Shown here in pieces: positions 42,838-51,279 of a DNA stretch of 64,000 nt. The first letter of the stretch is position 1. Every line of letters starts with the position of its first letter. Source of the DNA: JAGVSV01 sp050952845 (GTDB taxonomy: Bacteria > Bacillota > Clostridia > Christensenellales > Aristaeellaceae); contig JBMNLP010000001.1 of assembly GCA_050952845.1 (NCBI GenBank), positions 2,542,001 to 2,606,000 on the forward strand, read 5' to 3'. Position numbers and translations under genes: made by a program. The notes beneath the pieces are model-generated. The model searched no databases. It saw only the letters and a list, made by a program, of their open reading frames with translations, and was not told where the DNA came from.

Positions 42838-43974
42838 ATGAACAAACCTATTCTTTGCATGCTGTGCGCGCTGATGTTCGCCGCCCTGATACCACGCGCT
42901 GCGGCAGGGCAGGAGTATGTATCGCTGCCCGTTTTGCGTGCGCAGGCACAGGCAGGCATAACCGGTACCTGGGACATCAAGGGCTGGACGGTGTCGGTTC
43001 ACCTGCAGCCCGACCTGCCGCAGGCGGACGCATGCCCCCTGGTGCGCGTCAAGCTGCCTGGCGACCTGCGCCACCTGATCCCGAAAAATGCCCATGATGA
43101 AACGTTGCCGCTGGAGCGCGGCTTCAGCACGTCATTCCGCGCCCGCAGCGGTGCCGATGTGTTCTCTGTAGATACACCAGGGAACATGGAGTTTGCCTAT
43201 GAGGCGCTGCCCACAGGCAGCCAGGCCGAGGGCAGCCCGCTGACGTTGACATCCGCCATTGATGCCGTTGCGGCCATTGTGGACCCTTTCCTTGAGGAAA
43301 CCGGCCCGTGCATAATGACCACAAGCAGGCGCATGACAGCTACCACACGCACGTACCGCAACATGGCAGAGGGGATGTACCGCTGGGACCTGCCGGAGCT
43401 TGACCGGAGCACGCCGCTGACCAAAATGGGCTTCTATGACCTGCATTGCCTGCAGGCCTTCCACGGCATCCCGCTGCTGGGCATCACATCCAGTAACTGG
43501 GCCGACAAAGCCACCCGCGATGTGCCGCTGCCGTGGGGCAGCATGAATGCCGTTATCGCCACCCCGGATGACTATATGATTTCGCTCTCGCTTGCACGGT
43601 ATGATGCCCTGCTGGCAGATGACCTGCTCCTTGCCCCCTTTGCGCGCATTTTGCAGGAGATTGAGCGCATCTTGGATAAGGGCCTGGCCTGGAACATCTC
43701 CGGCCTGCGCTTCGGCACGCTGTGCTTCCATGACCCGGACAATGTAGGCAGCGCTTATCTTTTGGTGCCCGTTTGGGAATTGCAGGGCAGATTCGTAGAG
43801 CAATCCACATCCCCTTTCCCTGACCCTGCCGATCCCTTCCTGGCTGTCTCTCTGCGCGATGCAAACTACCAAACCTGCTACATCCACGCCCAAACCGGCG
43901 CGTTCCTGAACCCCATGGATCAAACCCCCGGCTGCAGCCTGGCAAAAATCATCACATGGGAGCAGGTGCAATGA
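42838..43974 (+). CDS. Secreted protein of unknown function, GC-rich paralog
   Basis: A 378-residue secreted protein with a signal peptide (M-L-C-A-L-M-F-A-A-L-I-P-R-A-A-A). It shares the layout and the C-terminal L-V-P-V-W-E-L-Q-G-R / H-A-Q-T-G region with the upstream gene (L-L-P-F-W-V-L-E-G-E / N-A-Q-T-G), but is far more GC-rich. ATG 42838 follows GGAGG. Its 3' side leads into non-coding DNA before a decayed gene and an insertion element. Role unknown; a surface or spore-envelope location is conjecture. Confidence 0.65.
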   Translation: MNKPILCMLCALMFAALIPRAAAGQEYVSLPVLRAQAQAGITGTWDIKGWTVSVHLQPDLPQADACPLVRVKLPGDLRHLIPKNAHDETLPLERGFSTSFRARSGADVFSVDTPGNMEFAYEALPTGSQAEGSPLTLTSAIDAVAAIVDPFLEETGPCIMTTSRRMTATTRTYRNMAEGMYRWDLPELDRSTPLTKMGFYDLHCLQAFHGIPLLGITSSNWADKATRDVPLPWGSMNAVIATPDDYMISLSLARYDALLADDLLLAPFARILQEIERILDKGLAWNISGLRFGTLCFHDPDNVGSAYLLVPVWELQGRFVEQSTSPFPDPADPFLAVSLRDANYQTCYIHAQTGAFLNPMDQTPGCSLAKIITWEQVQ

Positions 43975-44136
43975 AACAAAGCACAGCTGCTGTACATCCG
44001 TTCCCCAAACCCCAAGCCCACCCTCGCGCGATGGCCGACACCCGGTGATGAAAGTCACTGTATGATTGCGCCTGTGCCCTGTGAGGGGATAACCGTCAGC
44101 AAGAAGATTCGAACTTCAGACAACGCCCCGTCATTG

Positions 44137-44322
44137 TTAACCACAGAAAGCCCGCAGGCTCAGGTTGGTGCCCGCATCCATTAATTCCAACAGCAGCTGC
44201 TGCGGGTTTTCGGCAGGCTGATCGCCCTCCTGGACGCGCGCAACAGCGGACAGACGGCTGTCCAGCATGGACAGGCGCTGCTGCAGGTCTTTGCGCAAAA
44301 TCAATGCTTCAGCCAGCTTCAT
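44137..44322 (-). pseudogene. DIP1984-like protein, N-terminal remnant
   Basis: A 61-residue frame whose first 45 residues (M-K-L-A-E-A-L-I-L-R-K-D-L-Q-Q-R-L, then V-Q-E-G-D-Q-P-A-E-N-P) match the start of the DIP1984 family. That family is roughly 150 residues by my recollection, and here the frame ends in an unrelated L-S-L-R-A-F-C-G. I read it as a 3'-truncated gene; a true small protein is possible. It has a full promoter (44409-44381), and its first 58 bases are copied at 46590-46647 by the IS1634 target duplication. Confidence 0.55.
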
Positions 44323-44500
44323 GTTATTCCTCCCGGTCAGTGTCGGTTGTTGTGATGGTGTGGCAACTGTGTTGCTTCCTATTGTACGAGGTTAGCCAGT
44401 ACGCGTCAACAATATTCTCACGCTCAACTTGACAGGAACTGATAGGAACTTTAAGGAAATTTAAGTTTTTTTCCTATTGACAACCATTGTCACGTAAGTT
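44265..44500. repeat. Left copy of a perfect 236-bp direct duplication flanking IS1634
   Basis: All 236 bases from 44265 are identical to 46590-46825 by base-by-base reading. The segment contains the start of the DIP1984-like frame, its promoter (minus strand), and the -35 box TTGACA (44477-44482) of the divergent sugar operon. The matching -10 box is absent here because the insertion element begins at 44501. It is best read as a long target-site duplication. Confidence 0.93.
44381..44409 (-). promoter_or_regulatory. Promoter of the DIP1984-like frame (duplicated)
   Basis: On the minus strand TTGACG (44409-44404), 17 bases, TACAAT (44386-44381). An identical copy lies at 46734-46706, from which transcription would now run into the insertion element. 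Confidence 0.65.
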
Positions 44501-44528
44501 CCCGAGTTTGACAGTTGGAGAAAAGAAA

Positions 44529-44567
44529 AACCCTGAAAAGCGTTGTACAGCAAGGCTTTTTGGGGTT
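44529..44567 (-). terminator. Terminator of the IS1634 transposase gene
   Basis: AACCC/GGGTT and AAAAGC/GCTTTT pair around a 13-base loop. On the minus strand the hairpin is followed by a T-run, 30 bases after the transposase stop. Confidence 0.6.
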
Positions 44568-44598
44568 CGCTTCATAAAAAAAGTGTTGTATGGAATCA

Positions 44599-46458
44599 TC
44601 ATTTCAAAAATTTTCTTATCAGCTGATTCAGTTCCTTAGGCCTGTAATGCATGCGGTCAAGAACTAAACCGGTGAGGGCTGTCAGCGCGTCAAGTGTTTT
44701 GCTCCCTTCGTACAATGCCATATACTGAACATCATGGATGTTGACAACGTTCATATTCTTGAGTGTAGCAATCAGATGGTCAGTGGTAACATGGGTCCCA
44801 TTGTCATCAAGCTGGCATTCAAGCAGACGATATACCAACAGAGCTGTATAGCAGATCAGGAAATGAGCCTTGATGCGCTCCGGATTACGGTGATTGACAG
44901 GACGTCCGGAAAAGTTAGTCTTCATAATACGGAAGCAGTCTTCAATCCTGTATCTTTCTTTGGAAACAGCCAGGATATCGGCAGCCTTGTCTTCAAGGTT
45001 GGTAGCAACAGCATAGAAGCCGTCATACTTAGCCTCTTCAGCGACTTTTTCTTCGTCAATAACATAAGAGACGTCCGCTTTTTCACCGGTCGATGTCGTC
45101 ACAACGCGTTTCATGAAGCGTTTTACATCATGAGGCCCTTTCCGAATCTCTTCCGGGTCTTTTGAGCGTACAAGCGCACGCGCCCTCTCCAACTGCCGGT
45201 CCCGGATATACTGCTGGTACTCTTTCATCTTACGGGAAAAGGTCACAATAACACGCTGTTTTAGTTGTCCGGTTGACTTGACCCTTTTGGTTTTCCCACT
45301 CGCGGTTTTTACTTCTTCGTAGAGACCCAGATCGACGGCCCGGTCTGCATTGAGTACTTTATACGCAAAATCATTGTACAAACTCAGGTTTGCTTCGTCC
45401 TGTCGGTCAAAGCTCTTCATATAATCAAGTGTGACAGGCCGGTCATTTGAAAGCAGCTTGTAATCGCCACCCTCAAAGATAGCTTCTTTGAGTATATGAC
45501 TGAGCTTTTTAATGGACTGGGTCACAATAAACGCTCTTCCACCCATACTGTTAAACTTGCGGATATTGTAAGAACCCAGACCTGCATCGGCGCAATAGAT
45601 AAGCTTTGCTCCATTCAGCATATGGACAATCTCCCGTTCCAAAGGAACGGCTGTCAGTTGTTCGCTGGTATTCCCAGGGTGAAGGCTCATACTAATGGGA
45701 ATCCCTCTTTGGTCTATGAACAGTCCCATCTCAACAACAGGATTGGGCCGGTGCTCTTTGCTGACACCATATTGACGCAGGCCTTTCATGATTTCCCCGG
45801 TTACAGGATCAATGTAATCATCGTCTTCCTGTTCGGTTTCAAAATAAAAATTGGTGCAATCGTAATACATGACGGCCGTGCTGCGGGGGACAATATGGCT
45901 GCTTTGTGTGAAGAGCCATTTTAGGTAATCGTCATAGTGCTCTTCCAGTACATCCATAAAACGGATCATGTGCTGGTAAGCGATATCCGGTTTCTCATAA
46001 TAGGAATCAAGACGATCCCATGTACTGTATTTGGACTGCGGATCCAGAATACGGGCATAAGTAAGAAAACGATTGATATCATAGCAATCATAGGTCATTT
46101 TCCTGTCTGCGGTGATCTCGGAGAAGAACTGCTTTAGATTCAAGCGATTCAGAATATACTGTAAAAAGAAATACCCAACATTTTGCTGAGTCGAAGCCGA
46201 AACATCCCGATCAGTTTTGCGCACACGTTCATTAAAATCACACTTCATTTCGAACTGCACTCTGCCGACCCGGAATTCTTCATTCATTTTTTCGATTTCT
46301 GCTTTGGCATAGGCCAGCGGATCACCCGTTATCTTTAACAATTCTGAATGCTTACCGATTTTCTTTACGATCCTGGTGGTTGTCTTTTTTCCGTTTCTGA
46401 TTCCCTGGTGAACATAATACGTCGGATCACTCAGTCTCTTATCGTAATACAGCTTCAT
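44599..46458 (-). CDS. IS1634-family transposase
   Basis: A 619-residue DDE transposase of the IS4-related IS1634 group. Catalytic acids are seen in M-Y-Y-D-C-T-N-F-Y-F, in I-Y-C-A-D-A-G-L-G-S-Y-N-I, and as E in RYRIEDCFRIMKTNF. K-Y-D-G-F-Y-A-V-A-T-N-L is the family's Y-D-G segment. It is uninterrupted and may be active. ATG 46458 (M-K-L-Y-Y-D-K-R) is preceded by GGGTGA; longer starts run towards the inverted end. It has its own terminator. Confidence 0.95.
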   Translation of the reverse strand: MKLYYDKRLSDPTYYVHQGIRNGKKTTTRIVKKIGKHSELLKITGDPLAYAKAEIEKMNEEFRVGRVQFEMKCDFNERVRKTDRDVSASTQQNVGYFFLQYILNRLNLKQFFSEITADRKMTYDCYDINRFLTYARILDPQSKYSTWDRLDSYYEKPDIAYQHMIRFMDVLEEHYDDYLKWLFTQSSHIVPRSTAVMYYDCTNFYFETEQEDDDYIDPVTGEIMKGLRQYGVSKEHRPNPVVEMGLFIDQRGIPISMSLHPGNTSEQLTAVPLEREIVHMLNGAKLIYCADAGLGSYNIRKFNSMGGRAFIVTQSIKKLSHILKEAIFEGGDYKLLSNDRPVTLDYMKSFDRQDEANLSLYNDFAYKVLNADRAVDLGLYEEVKTASGKTKRVKSTGQLKQRVIVTFSRKMKEYQQYIRDRQLERARALVRSKDPEEIRKGPHDVKRFMKRVVTTSTGEKADVSYVIDEEKVAEEAKYDGFYAVATNLEDKAADILAVSKERYRIEDCFRIMKTNFSGRPVNHRNPERIKAHFLICYTALLVYRLLECQLDDNGTHVTTDHLIATLKNMNVVNIHDVQYMALYEGSKTLDALTALTGLVLDRMHYRPKELNQLIRKFLK

Positions 46459-46589
46459 AAAATCACCCTTTTCCATTATACCAAATAATACAACACATAC
46501 AACACATAAATGAAGAAAAGTTGACAAATCTTTTATTGCTACACAAGGTGTTGTGGCGCTTTCATGCTTTATCAAGTGTCAAACTCCCG

Positions 46590-46825
46590 GCATGGACAGG
46601 CGCTGCTGCAGGTCTTTGCGCAAAATCAATGCTTCAGCCAGCTTCATGTTATTCCTCCCGGTCAGTGTCGGTTGTTGTGATGGTGTGGCAACTGTGTTGC
46701 TTCCTATTGTACGAGGTTAGCCAGTACGCGTCAACAATATTCTCACGCTCAACTTGACAGGAACTGATAGGAACTTTAAGGAAATTTAAGTTTTTTTCCT
46801 ATTGACAACCATTGTCACGTAAGTT
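46590..46825. repeat. Right copy of the 236-bp direct duplication
   Basis: Identical to 44265-44500. It holds a 58-base 5' fragment of the DIP1984-like gene (start codon at 46647), which is cut at the insertion element. It also holds a second copy of that gene's promoter. The last base of the duplication, 46825, is the first T of the sugar-operon -10 box TATAAT, so this copy keeps the complete operon promoter. Confidence 0.93.
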
Positions 46826-46830
46826 ATAAT
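46802..46830 (+). promoter_or_regulatory. Consensus promoter with operator for the sugar operon
   Basis: TTGACA (46802-46807), exactly 17 bases, TATAAT (46825-46830): a perfect sigma-A promoter. The palindrome TGACAA-CCA-TTGTCA (46803-46817) overlaps the -35 box and spacer and is a likely repressor site. A 5' leader of about 140 bases precedes the first gene. Confidence 0.8.
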
Positions 46831-46978
46831 AGACTTGTAATTAGTCTCAGAGATTTCTAACGAGTTAACCTCTGATAACGAGTACAAATGACCAGAACTG
46901 TTGCTGTTTTTTCGTTTGTTTGATCCATGATAGACATAAGGAGACGGTTTATCTCAGAAACAAGAAGGATGACGCCGA

Positions 46979-47659
46979 ATGAAAATATATCTTTCATATA
47001 TTTTAGATCCGAAGGATCCGGTCTGGCCGGGGGAGCCAAGTATTGAAGTGGAGCAATGTACACAGATCAAAGGGGACAGCAAATGCAACACATTCTGCTG
47101 CAAACTGCCGAATCACTGTGGGACGCATTATGATGCGCCGTGGCATTTTAACCCGAATGGGGTAAAGATCACACAACTCCCCATGGAGTATTTCTGGTTT
47201 AATCAGGTAGTGGTTGTCGATGTGCCCAAAAAGGCAGACGAAGGGGTTATACTGGAAGATCTGAAGCCGTTTGAAGAAGAGATCGCAAAGGCTCAGCTTC
47301 TGCTAATCAAATCAGGATTTGCCTTTGTAAGGGAGAAGGAACCCAAGGTGTACAAGCAGCATGGACCTTATCTGACACCTGAGGTTGCCATGTATCTGGT
47401 TGAGACATTCCCGAATTTACGCACAGTTGGCTTTGACTTTCTTTCTATCGGTTCGCCAACCAATGATTTGTCGGCACTGGCACACCAGACGCTGCTCGGC
47501 TGCTTTTCTGAGCATTTTATCACAGGCATTGAGGACATGGATCTGCGGCCTTTATATGGTAATCCCGGCAGAGTAAAGCAGGTTATCGCTGCACCGTTGC
47601 GTATTGTGGAGATGGACAGTTCTCAGGTATGTGTCATTGCAGAACTGGAAGATTATTGA
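46979..47659 (+). CDS. Cyclase family protein (kynurenine formamidase-like hydrolase)
   Basis: A 226-residue metal-dependent hydrolase of the cyclase family. The metal-binding motif appears as N-H-C-G-T-H-Y-D-A-P-W-H-F (residues about 42-54), and a second-half His/Glu region appears as F-D-F-L-S-I-G-S-P. Members open formyl-amides, lactams or lactone-like rings; the family is broad and the substrate is open. ATG 46979 has AAGAAGGA 9 bases upstream. It is the first gene behind the consensus promoter and precedes a sugar-binding protein, so a lactone or sugar derivative is a reasonable guess. Confidence 0.85.
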   Translation: MKIYLSYILDPKDPVWPGEPSIEVEQCTQIKGDSKCNTFCCKLPNHCGTHYDAPWHFNPNGVKITQLPMEYFWFNQVVVVDVPKKADEGVILEDLKPFEEEIAKAQLLLIKSGFAFVREKEPKVYKQHGPYLTPEVAMYLVETFPNLRTVGFDFLSIGSPTNDLSALAHQTLLGCFSEHFITGIEDMDLRPLYGNPGRVKQVIAAPLRIVEMDSSQVCVIAELEDY

Positions 47660-47717
47660 ACCCGACACCGCAAGGTGAGGAAATAAAGAAACTTGGTTTA
47701 TAAAGGAGGAGAACAAC

Positions 47718-48659
47718 ATGAGGAAACTATTGACAATTGCAATCGTAACTGTAATGGCTGTCTCTGTATTTGCGGGCACCGCGATGGCAGAAGTTCTGAC
47801 AGTCGGCTTCAGCCAGTATGCTTCTTACAACAACTGGCGTGTTACAAACACTGACGACATTAACCGCGCGCTGAACGAGCAGGGTTGGAAAGTCATCTTC
47901 GCGGACGCGAACGACGATACTGCTCAGCAGATCACTGATCTGGAAGACATGATTGCCCAGAATCCGGATTATCTGGTAGTCGGACCTCGTGAGCAAGAAG
48001 GTTATGAGAATGTTCTTGAGGAAGCAGCTGAAGCAGGAATCAAGATCGTGCTTTATGACCGTCTCGCGGACGGCCCCTATGATGTACTGATCCAGGGCGA
48101 CTACATTATGGAAGGCGAAAACATAGGGCAGGCTGTGGTAGATACTTTTGGCGAAGAGAAAGAGATCAATATCGTCGAGTTGACCGGTACCCCTGGTGCG
48201 GACGTGACCGCACAGCGTTCCGAAGGCTTCATGAACATCATTAAACAGCATGACAACTACAAAATCCTGGCTTCCCAGGTTGGCAACTTTTCCCGTACCG
48301 AGTCACAGACCGCTATGGAGAACCTAATCCAGTCCTACGGTGATAAGATTGATGTTGTCTATGCTCATTCCGATGACAACGGCATCGGCGCCATCAATGC
48401 CATCAAGGCTGCCGGCCTGACCCCCGGTGTAGATATCGTTGTATTTGGCGTTGACGGAACCAAAGACGGCCTACAGGCGATCATTGACGGCGAGATGAAA
48501 GCCACTTATCTTTGCAACCCGTTCTATGGCGACGCGATCGTTGAACTGATCAACAAGCTGGAAGCGGGAGAGACGTTCAATGAAAGAGTCGTCCTTCAGG
48601 GAAAGATCTATACCATTGACAACGCTCAGGAATCTCTAGACGCAGGCGAGGGCTTCTGA
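47718..48659 (+). CDS. ytfQ: YtfQ-like sugar (furanose) ABC transporter binding protein
   Basis: A 313-residue type-1 periplasmic binding protein with a signal peptide ending V-F-A-G-T-A-M-A. The first strand VGFSQ, V-V-G-P-R-E-Q-E-G, V-E-L-T-G-T-P-G-A, Y-A-H-S-D-D-N-G-I-G-A-I and the end D-A-G-E-G-F resemble E. coli YtfQ, which binds galactofuranose. There is no lipobox, which is odd for a Gram-positive: the protein would need another way to stay at the cell surface. AAAGGAGGAG precedes the ATG. The ATPase and two permeases follow in the YtfQRT-YjfF order. Confidence 0.88.
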   Translation: MRKLLTIAIVTVMAVSVFAGTAMAEVLTVGFSQYASYNNWRVTNTDDINRALNEQGWKVIFADANDDTAQQITDLEDMIAQNPDYLVVGPREQEGYENVLEEAAEAGIKIVLYDRLADGPYDVLIQGDYIMEGENIGQAVVDTFGEEKEINIVELTGTPGADVTAQRSEGFMNIIKQHDNYKILASQVGNFSRTESQTAMENLIQSYGDKIDVVYAHSDDNGIGAINAIKAAGLTPGVDIVVFGVDGTKDGLQAIIDGEMKATYLCNPFYGDAIVELINKLEAGETFNERVVLQGKIYTIDNAQESLDAGEGF

Positions 48660-48758
48660 CTTTTAAGTAAATCTGTTGCAGACATGTTGTCACATATCCA
48701 GTGAAAGCGAAAGGTGCGAGGAGTCTTCAGCTCCTCCCCTTTTAATAAGGGAAAAGAT

Positions 48759-50288
48759 ATGGATAATAGCCTTCTTCTTGAAATGAAACAGATTGACAAA
48801 CAATTTGCCGGTGTCCATGCTCTAGATCATGTTGATTTTAAGGTGAGAAAGGGAGAGATCCATGCGCTGATGGGAGAGAACGGAGCCGGAAAGTCAACCC
48901 TGATCAAGGTACTGACTGGACTGTACGAAAAGGATTCCGGAAAGATCATCTTTGACGGCGAGGAACGAAATTTCCACACGCCTCAGGATTCTCAGCGCGC
49001 CGGTATCAGCGCGATCTATCAGGAGATCAACCTGATTCCGCATTTGTCTGTTGCAGAGAATATCTTCATCGGCAGGGAACCTATGAATGCTTTCGGTATT
49101 GATTGGAAAGCCATGCGTGTACAAGCCAAGGAGCTTCTTTTGGATAATGGGATCGATATCGACGTGGATCAGAATTTGTCCACCTACTCTACTGCGATCC
49201 AGCAGATGGTCGCCATTACCAGAGCGATTTCCCAGAATGCGAAGCTGCTGATTATGGATGAACCCACTTCTTCCCTTGCGGATGACGAGATCCGGGTGAT
49301 GTTTGAAAAGATGAGGGAGCTGGTGGCAAAGGGAATATCCATTATTTTTATCAGCCATAAGTTGGACGAGGTCTTTACGATTTGTGACAGGACTACTATC
49401 CTCAAAGATGGTAAGCTGGTAGGCAGTTACGATATGGACAAAATCACCAGGTTGGAAATGGTTTCCAAAATGATCGGCCGGGATGCAAGCAATGTGCTCA
49501 AGCGTTCAGTGGGTGAATATGCGGAAAAGGAAGGCATGGTTCCTCTGGTTCATACCAAAAATATCGATAATCGGGTAAAATTGCATGGGATTTCAATTGA
49601 TATCCGTCCAGGCGAGATCGTGGGCATAGCCGGTCTTCTTGGAGCCGGAAAATCGGAGTTTGCAAAGGTAATTTTCGGCTGTGACAACACTTATACAGGT
49701 GAGTATGAGGTAGAGGGGAAGCCTGTCCGTCTCAAGACCCCAAAAGGTGCCATCGACCTTGGTTTTGCCTATTGCTCCGAGGATCGTAAGGTGGAGGGTG
49801 TTTTCCCCCATATGTCTGTGAAGGAAAATATAACCCTTACTGCATTGCCGCGCATATCTCGGTTTGGTGTGGTCAATCGGCGCAAACAGAAGGAAATTGT
49901 AGATCAATACATCGAATCTATCCAGATCAAAACCCCGAGTCAGGATCAACTTATCTGCAACCTTTCCGGCGGAAACCAGCAGAAGGTGCTATTAGGACGA
50001 TGGCTATCCATGAGACCGAGACTGATCATCCTGGACGAGCCAACCCGTGGTATCGACGTAGGCGCAAAGTCAGAGATTGAAGCACTAATTAGACAGTTCT
50101 CCGAGAACGGTATCAGTGTACTTTACATCTCTTCAGAACTGGAGGAACTAATTCGCAACTGCTATCGGGTGGTTGTCATCCGGGACGGCCGGAATTCAGC
50201 GGAACTTTGCGGCGAGGAGATTACGGAAGCGAATATCATGAAACATATCGCGAAAAGCACGAGGGAAACGGAGGTAGCCCGTGGCTGA
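48759..50288 (+). CDS. ytfR: Sugar ABC transporter ATP-binding protein (double-domain)
   Basis: A 509-residue ATPase with two nucleotide-binding domains, as in RbsA, MglA and YtfR. Domain 1 has Walker A GENGAGKST and Walker B L-L-I-M-D-E-P-T-S-S-L. Domain 2 has the degenerate Walker A G-L-L-G-A-G-K-S-E, signature LSGGNQQK and L-I-I-L-D-E-P-T-R-G-I-D. The start is ATG 48759 behind AAGGGAAAA; an upstream frame extension at 48714 is not supported. It ends within the first permease gene (8-base overlap). Confidence 0.93.
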   Translation: MDNSLLLEMKQIDKQFAGVHALDHVDFKVRKGEIHALMGENGAGKSTLIKVLTGLYEKDSGKIIFDGEERNFHTPQDSQRAGISAIYQEINLIPHLSVAENIFIGREPMNAFGIDWKAMRVQAKELLLDNGIDIDVDQNLSTYSTAIQQMVAITRAISQNAKLLIMDEPTSSLADDEIRVMFEKMRELVAKGISIIFISHKLDEVFTICDRTTILKDGKLVGSYDMDKITRLEMVSKMIGRDASNVLKRSVGEYAEKEGMVPLVHTKNIDNRVKLHGISIDIRPGEIVGIAGLLGAGKSEFAKVIFGCDNTYTGEYEVEGKPVRLKTPKGAIDLGFAYCSEDRKVEGVFPHMSVKENITLTALPRISRFGVVNRRKQKEIVDQYIESIQIKTPSQDQLICNLSGGNQQKVLLGRWLSMRPRLIILDEPTRGIDVGAKSEIEALIRQFSENGISVLYISSELEELIRNCYRVVVIRDGRNSAELCGEEITEANIMKHIAKSTRETEVARG

Positions 50289-51264
50289 GGTGAAACAAAA
50301 GACTTTAATTTCCAGGTCCGGATTGAATGATCATTTAAAAAAGTTCGGCGCGGTATACGCATTTCTGCTCCTGATCATTATCAATGCAATATCCAACAAG
50401 AACTTCCTGGCTGTAAACACCATGTGGAACCTGTTTATTCAGGCCTTCCCAATCATCATCACTTCCCTGGGCATGCTTTTTGTCATTTCCAGCGGCGGTA
50501 TCGATGTTTCTGTGGGTTCGGTGATGGGGGTAGCCGGTGCCATAAATGCGGTTATCATGAATGGAATCTATCCGGTGTTTCCCATGAGTATTTTTCTGGG
50601 CATTGTGATGGCGCTGCTGGTTTCATTACTGTTTGGCTTTCTAAACGGGTTTATGATTTCCGTTTTTAAAATGCAGCCGATCATCGTGACCCTTACAACC
50701 TACATCATCGCCAGGGGTCTAACACAGCTGATCGCTAACGGCAAGATCCTTTCATTTTCCAATACGCCGTTCAATGCCGTGGGTATCCTTAGACTTCCCG
50801 GTAATGTTCCGATCCAGTTTGTAATCGAGGTGGGATTTGTTCTGGTAGCAGCATTCATCCTTAAACGCACCGTGTTTGGCTACCATGTGCAGGCGATCGG
50901 CGAGAATCCACAGGCGGCAAGGCTTTGCGGTATCCGGACCACACAGGTGCAGATCATAGTGTATATGATCAGCGCGTTTATCGCAGCCATCGCCGGTCTG
51001 CTGGTTTCCTCAAGGACCAGTGCGGCGGATCCGACCAATCTTGGTGCGCTAGCGGACATGGATGCCATCGCGTCAGTCGCGATCGGCGGCACATCCATGT
51101 CAGGCGGTAAATCAAGAATCCTGACAACCATCATCAGTGCGATGATCATCCAGCTGATCACGATCACTATCAACATGAACAATATCCATTATGCCTATGC
51201 CCGTGTAATGAAGGGCTTGATCATTATCATAGCGGTATTTATTCAGCAGGAAAAAAGGCGGTAA
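50281..51264 (+). CDS. Sugar ABC transporter permease 1 (RbsC/YtfT family)
   Basis: A 327-residue inner-membrane permease of the BPD_transp_2 family, with about eight to ten helices. The S-S-G-G-I-D-V-S-V-G-S segment and A-D-M-D-A-I-A-S-V-A-I-G-G-T-S-M-S-G-G are conserved family motifs. GTG 50281 is used, with ACGGAGG 6 bases upstream and an 8-base overlap with the ATPase gene. With the next gene it forms a heterodimeric channel, as YtfT does with YjfF. Confidence 0.9.
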   Translation: MAEVKQKTLISRSGLNDHLKKFGAVYAFLLLIIINAISNKNFLAVNTMWNLFIQAFPIIITSLGMLFVISSGGIDVSVGSVMGVAGAINAVIMNGIYPVFPMSIFLGIVMALLVSLLFGFLNGFMISVFKMQPIIVTLTTYIIARGLTQLIANGKILSFSNTPFNAVGILRLPGNVPIQFVIEVGFVLVAAFILKRTVFGYHVQAIGENPQAARLCGIRTTQVQIIVYMISAFIAAIAGLLVSSRTSAADPTNLGALADMDAIASVAIGGTSMSGGKSRILTTIISAMIIQLITITINMNNIHYAYARVMKGLIIIIAVFIQQEKRR

Positions 51265-51279
51265 AGGAGGGCGAATGCT

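Larger units (their letters stand above)
44501..46589 (-). mobile_element. IS1634-family insertion sequence
   Basis: 2089 bases holding one transposase gene. The ends are imperfect inverted repeats of about 17 bases: CCCGAGTTTGACAGTTG at 44501 and CGGGAGTTTGACACTTG read inward from 46589 (three mismatches). A 236-bp direct duplication flanks it. IS1634 and IS1549 are known for variable, very long target duplications (up to several hundred bases), so one family of evidence explains both features. The border is uncertain by about one base. Confidence 0.9.
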
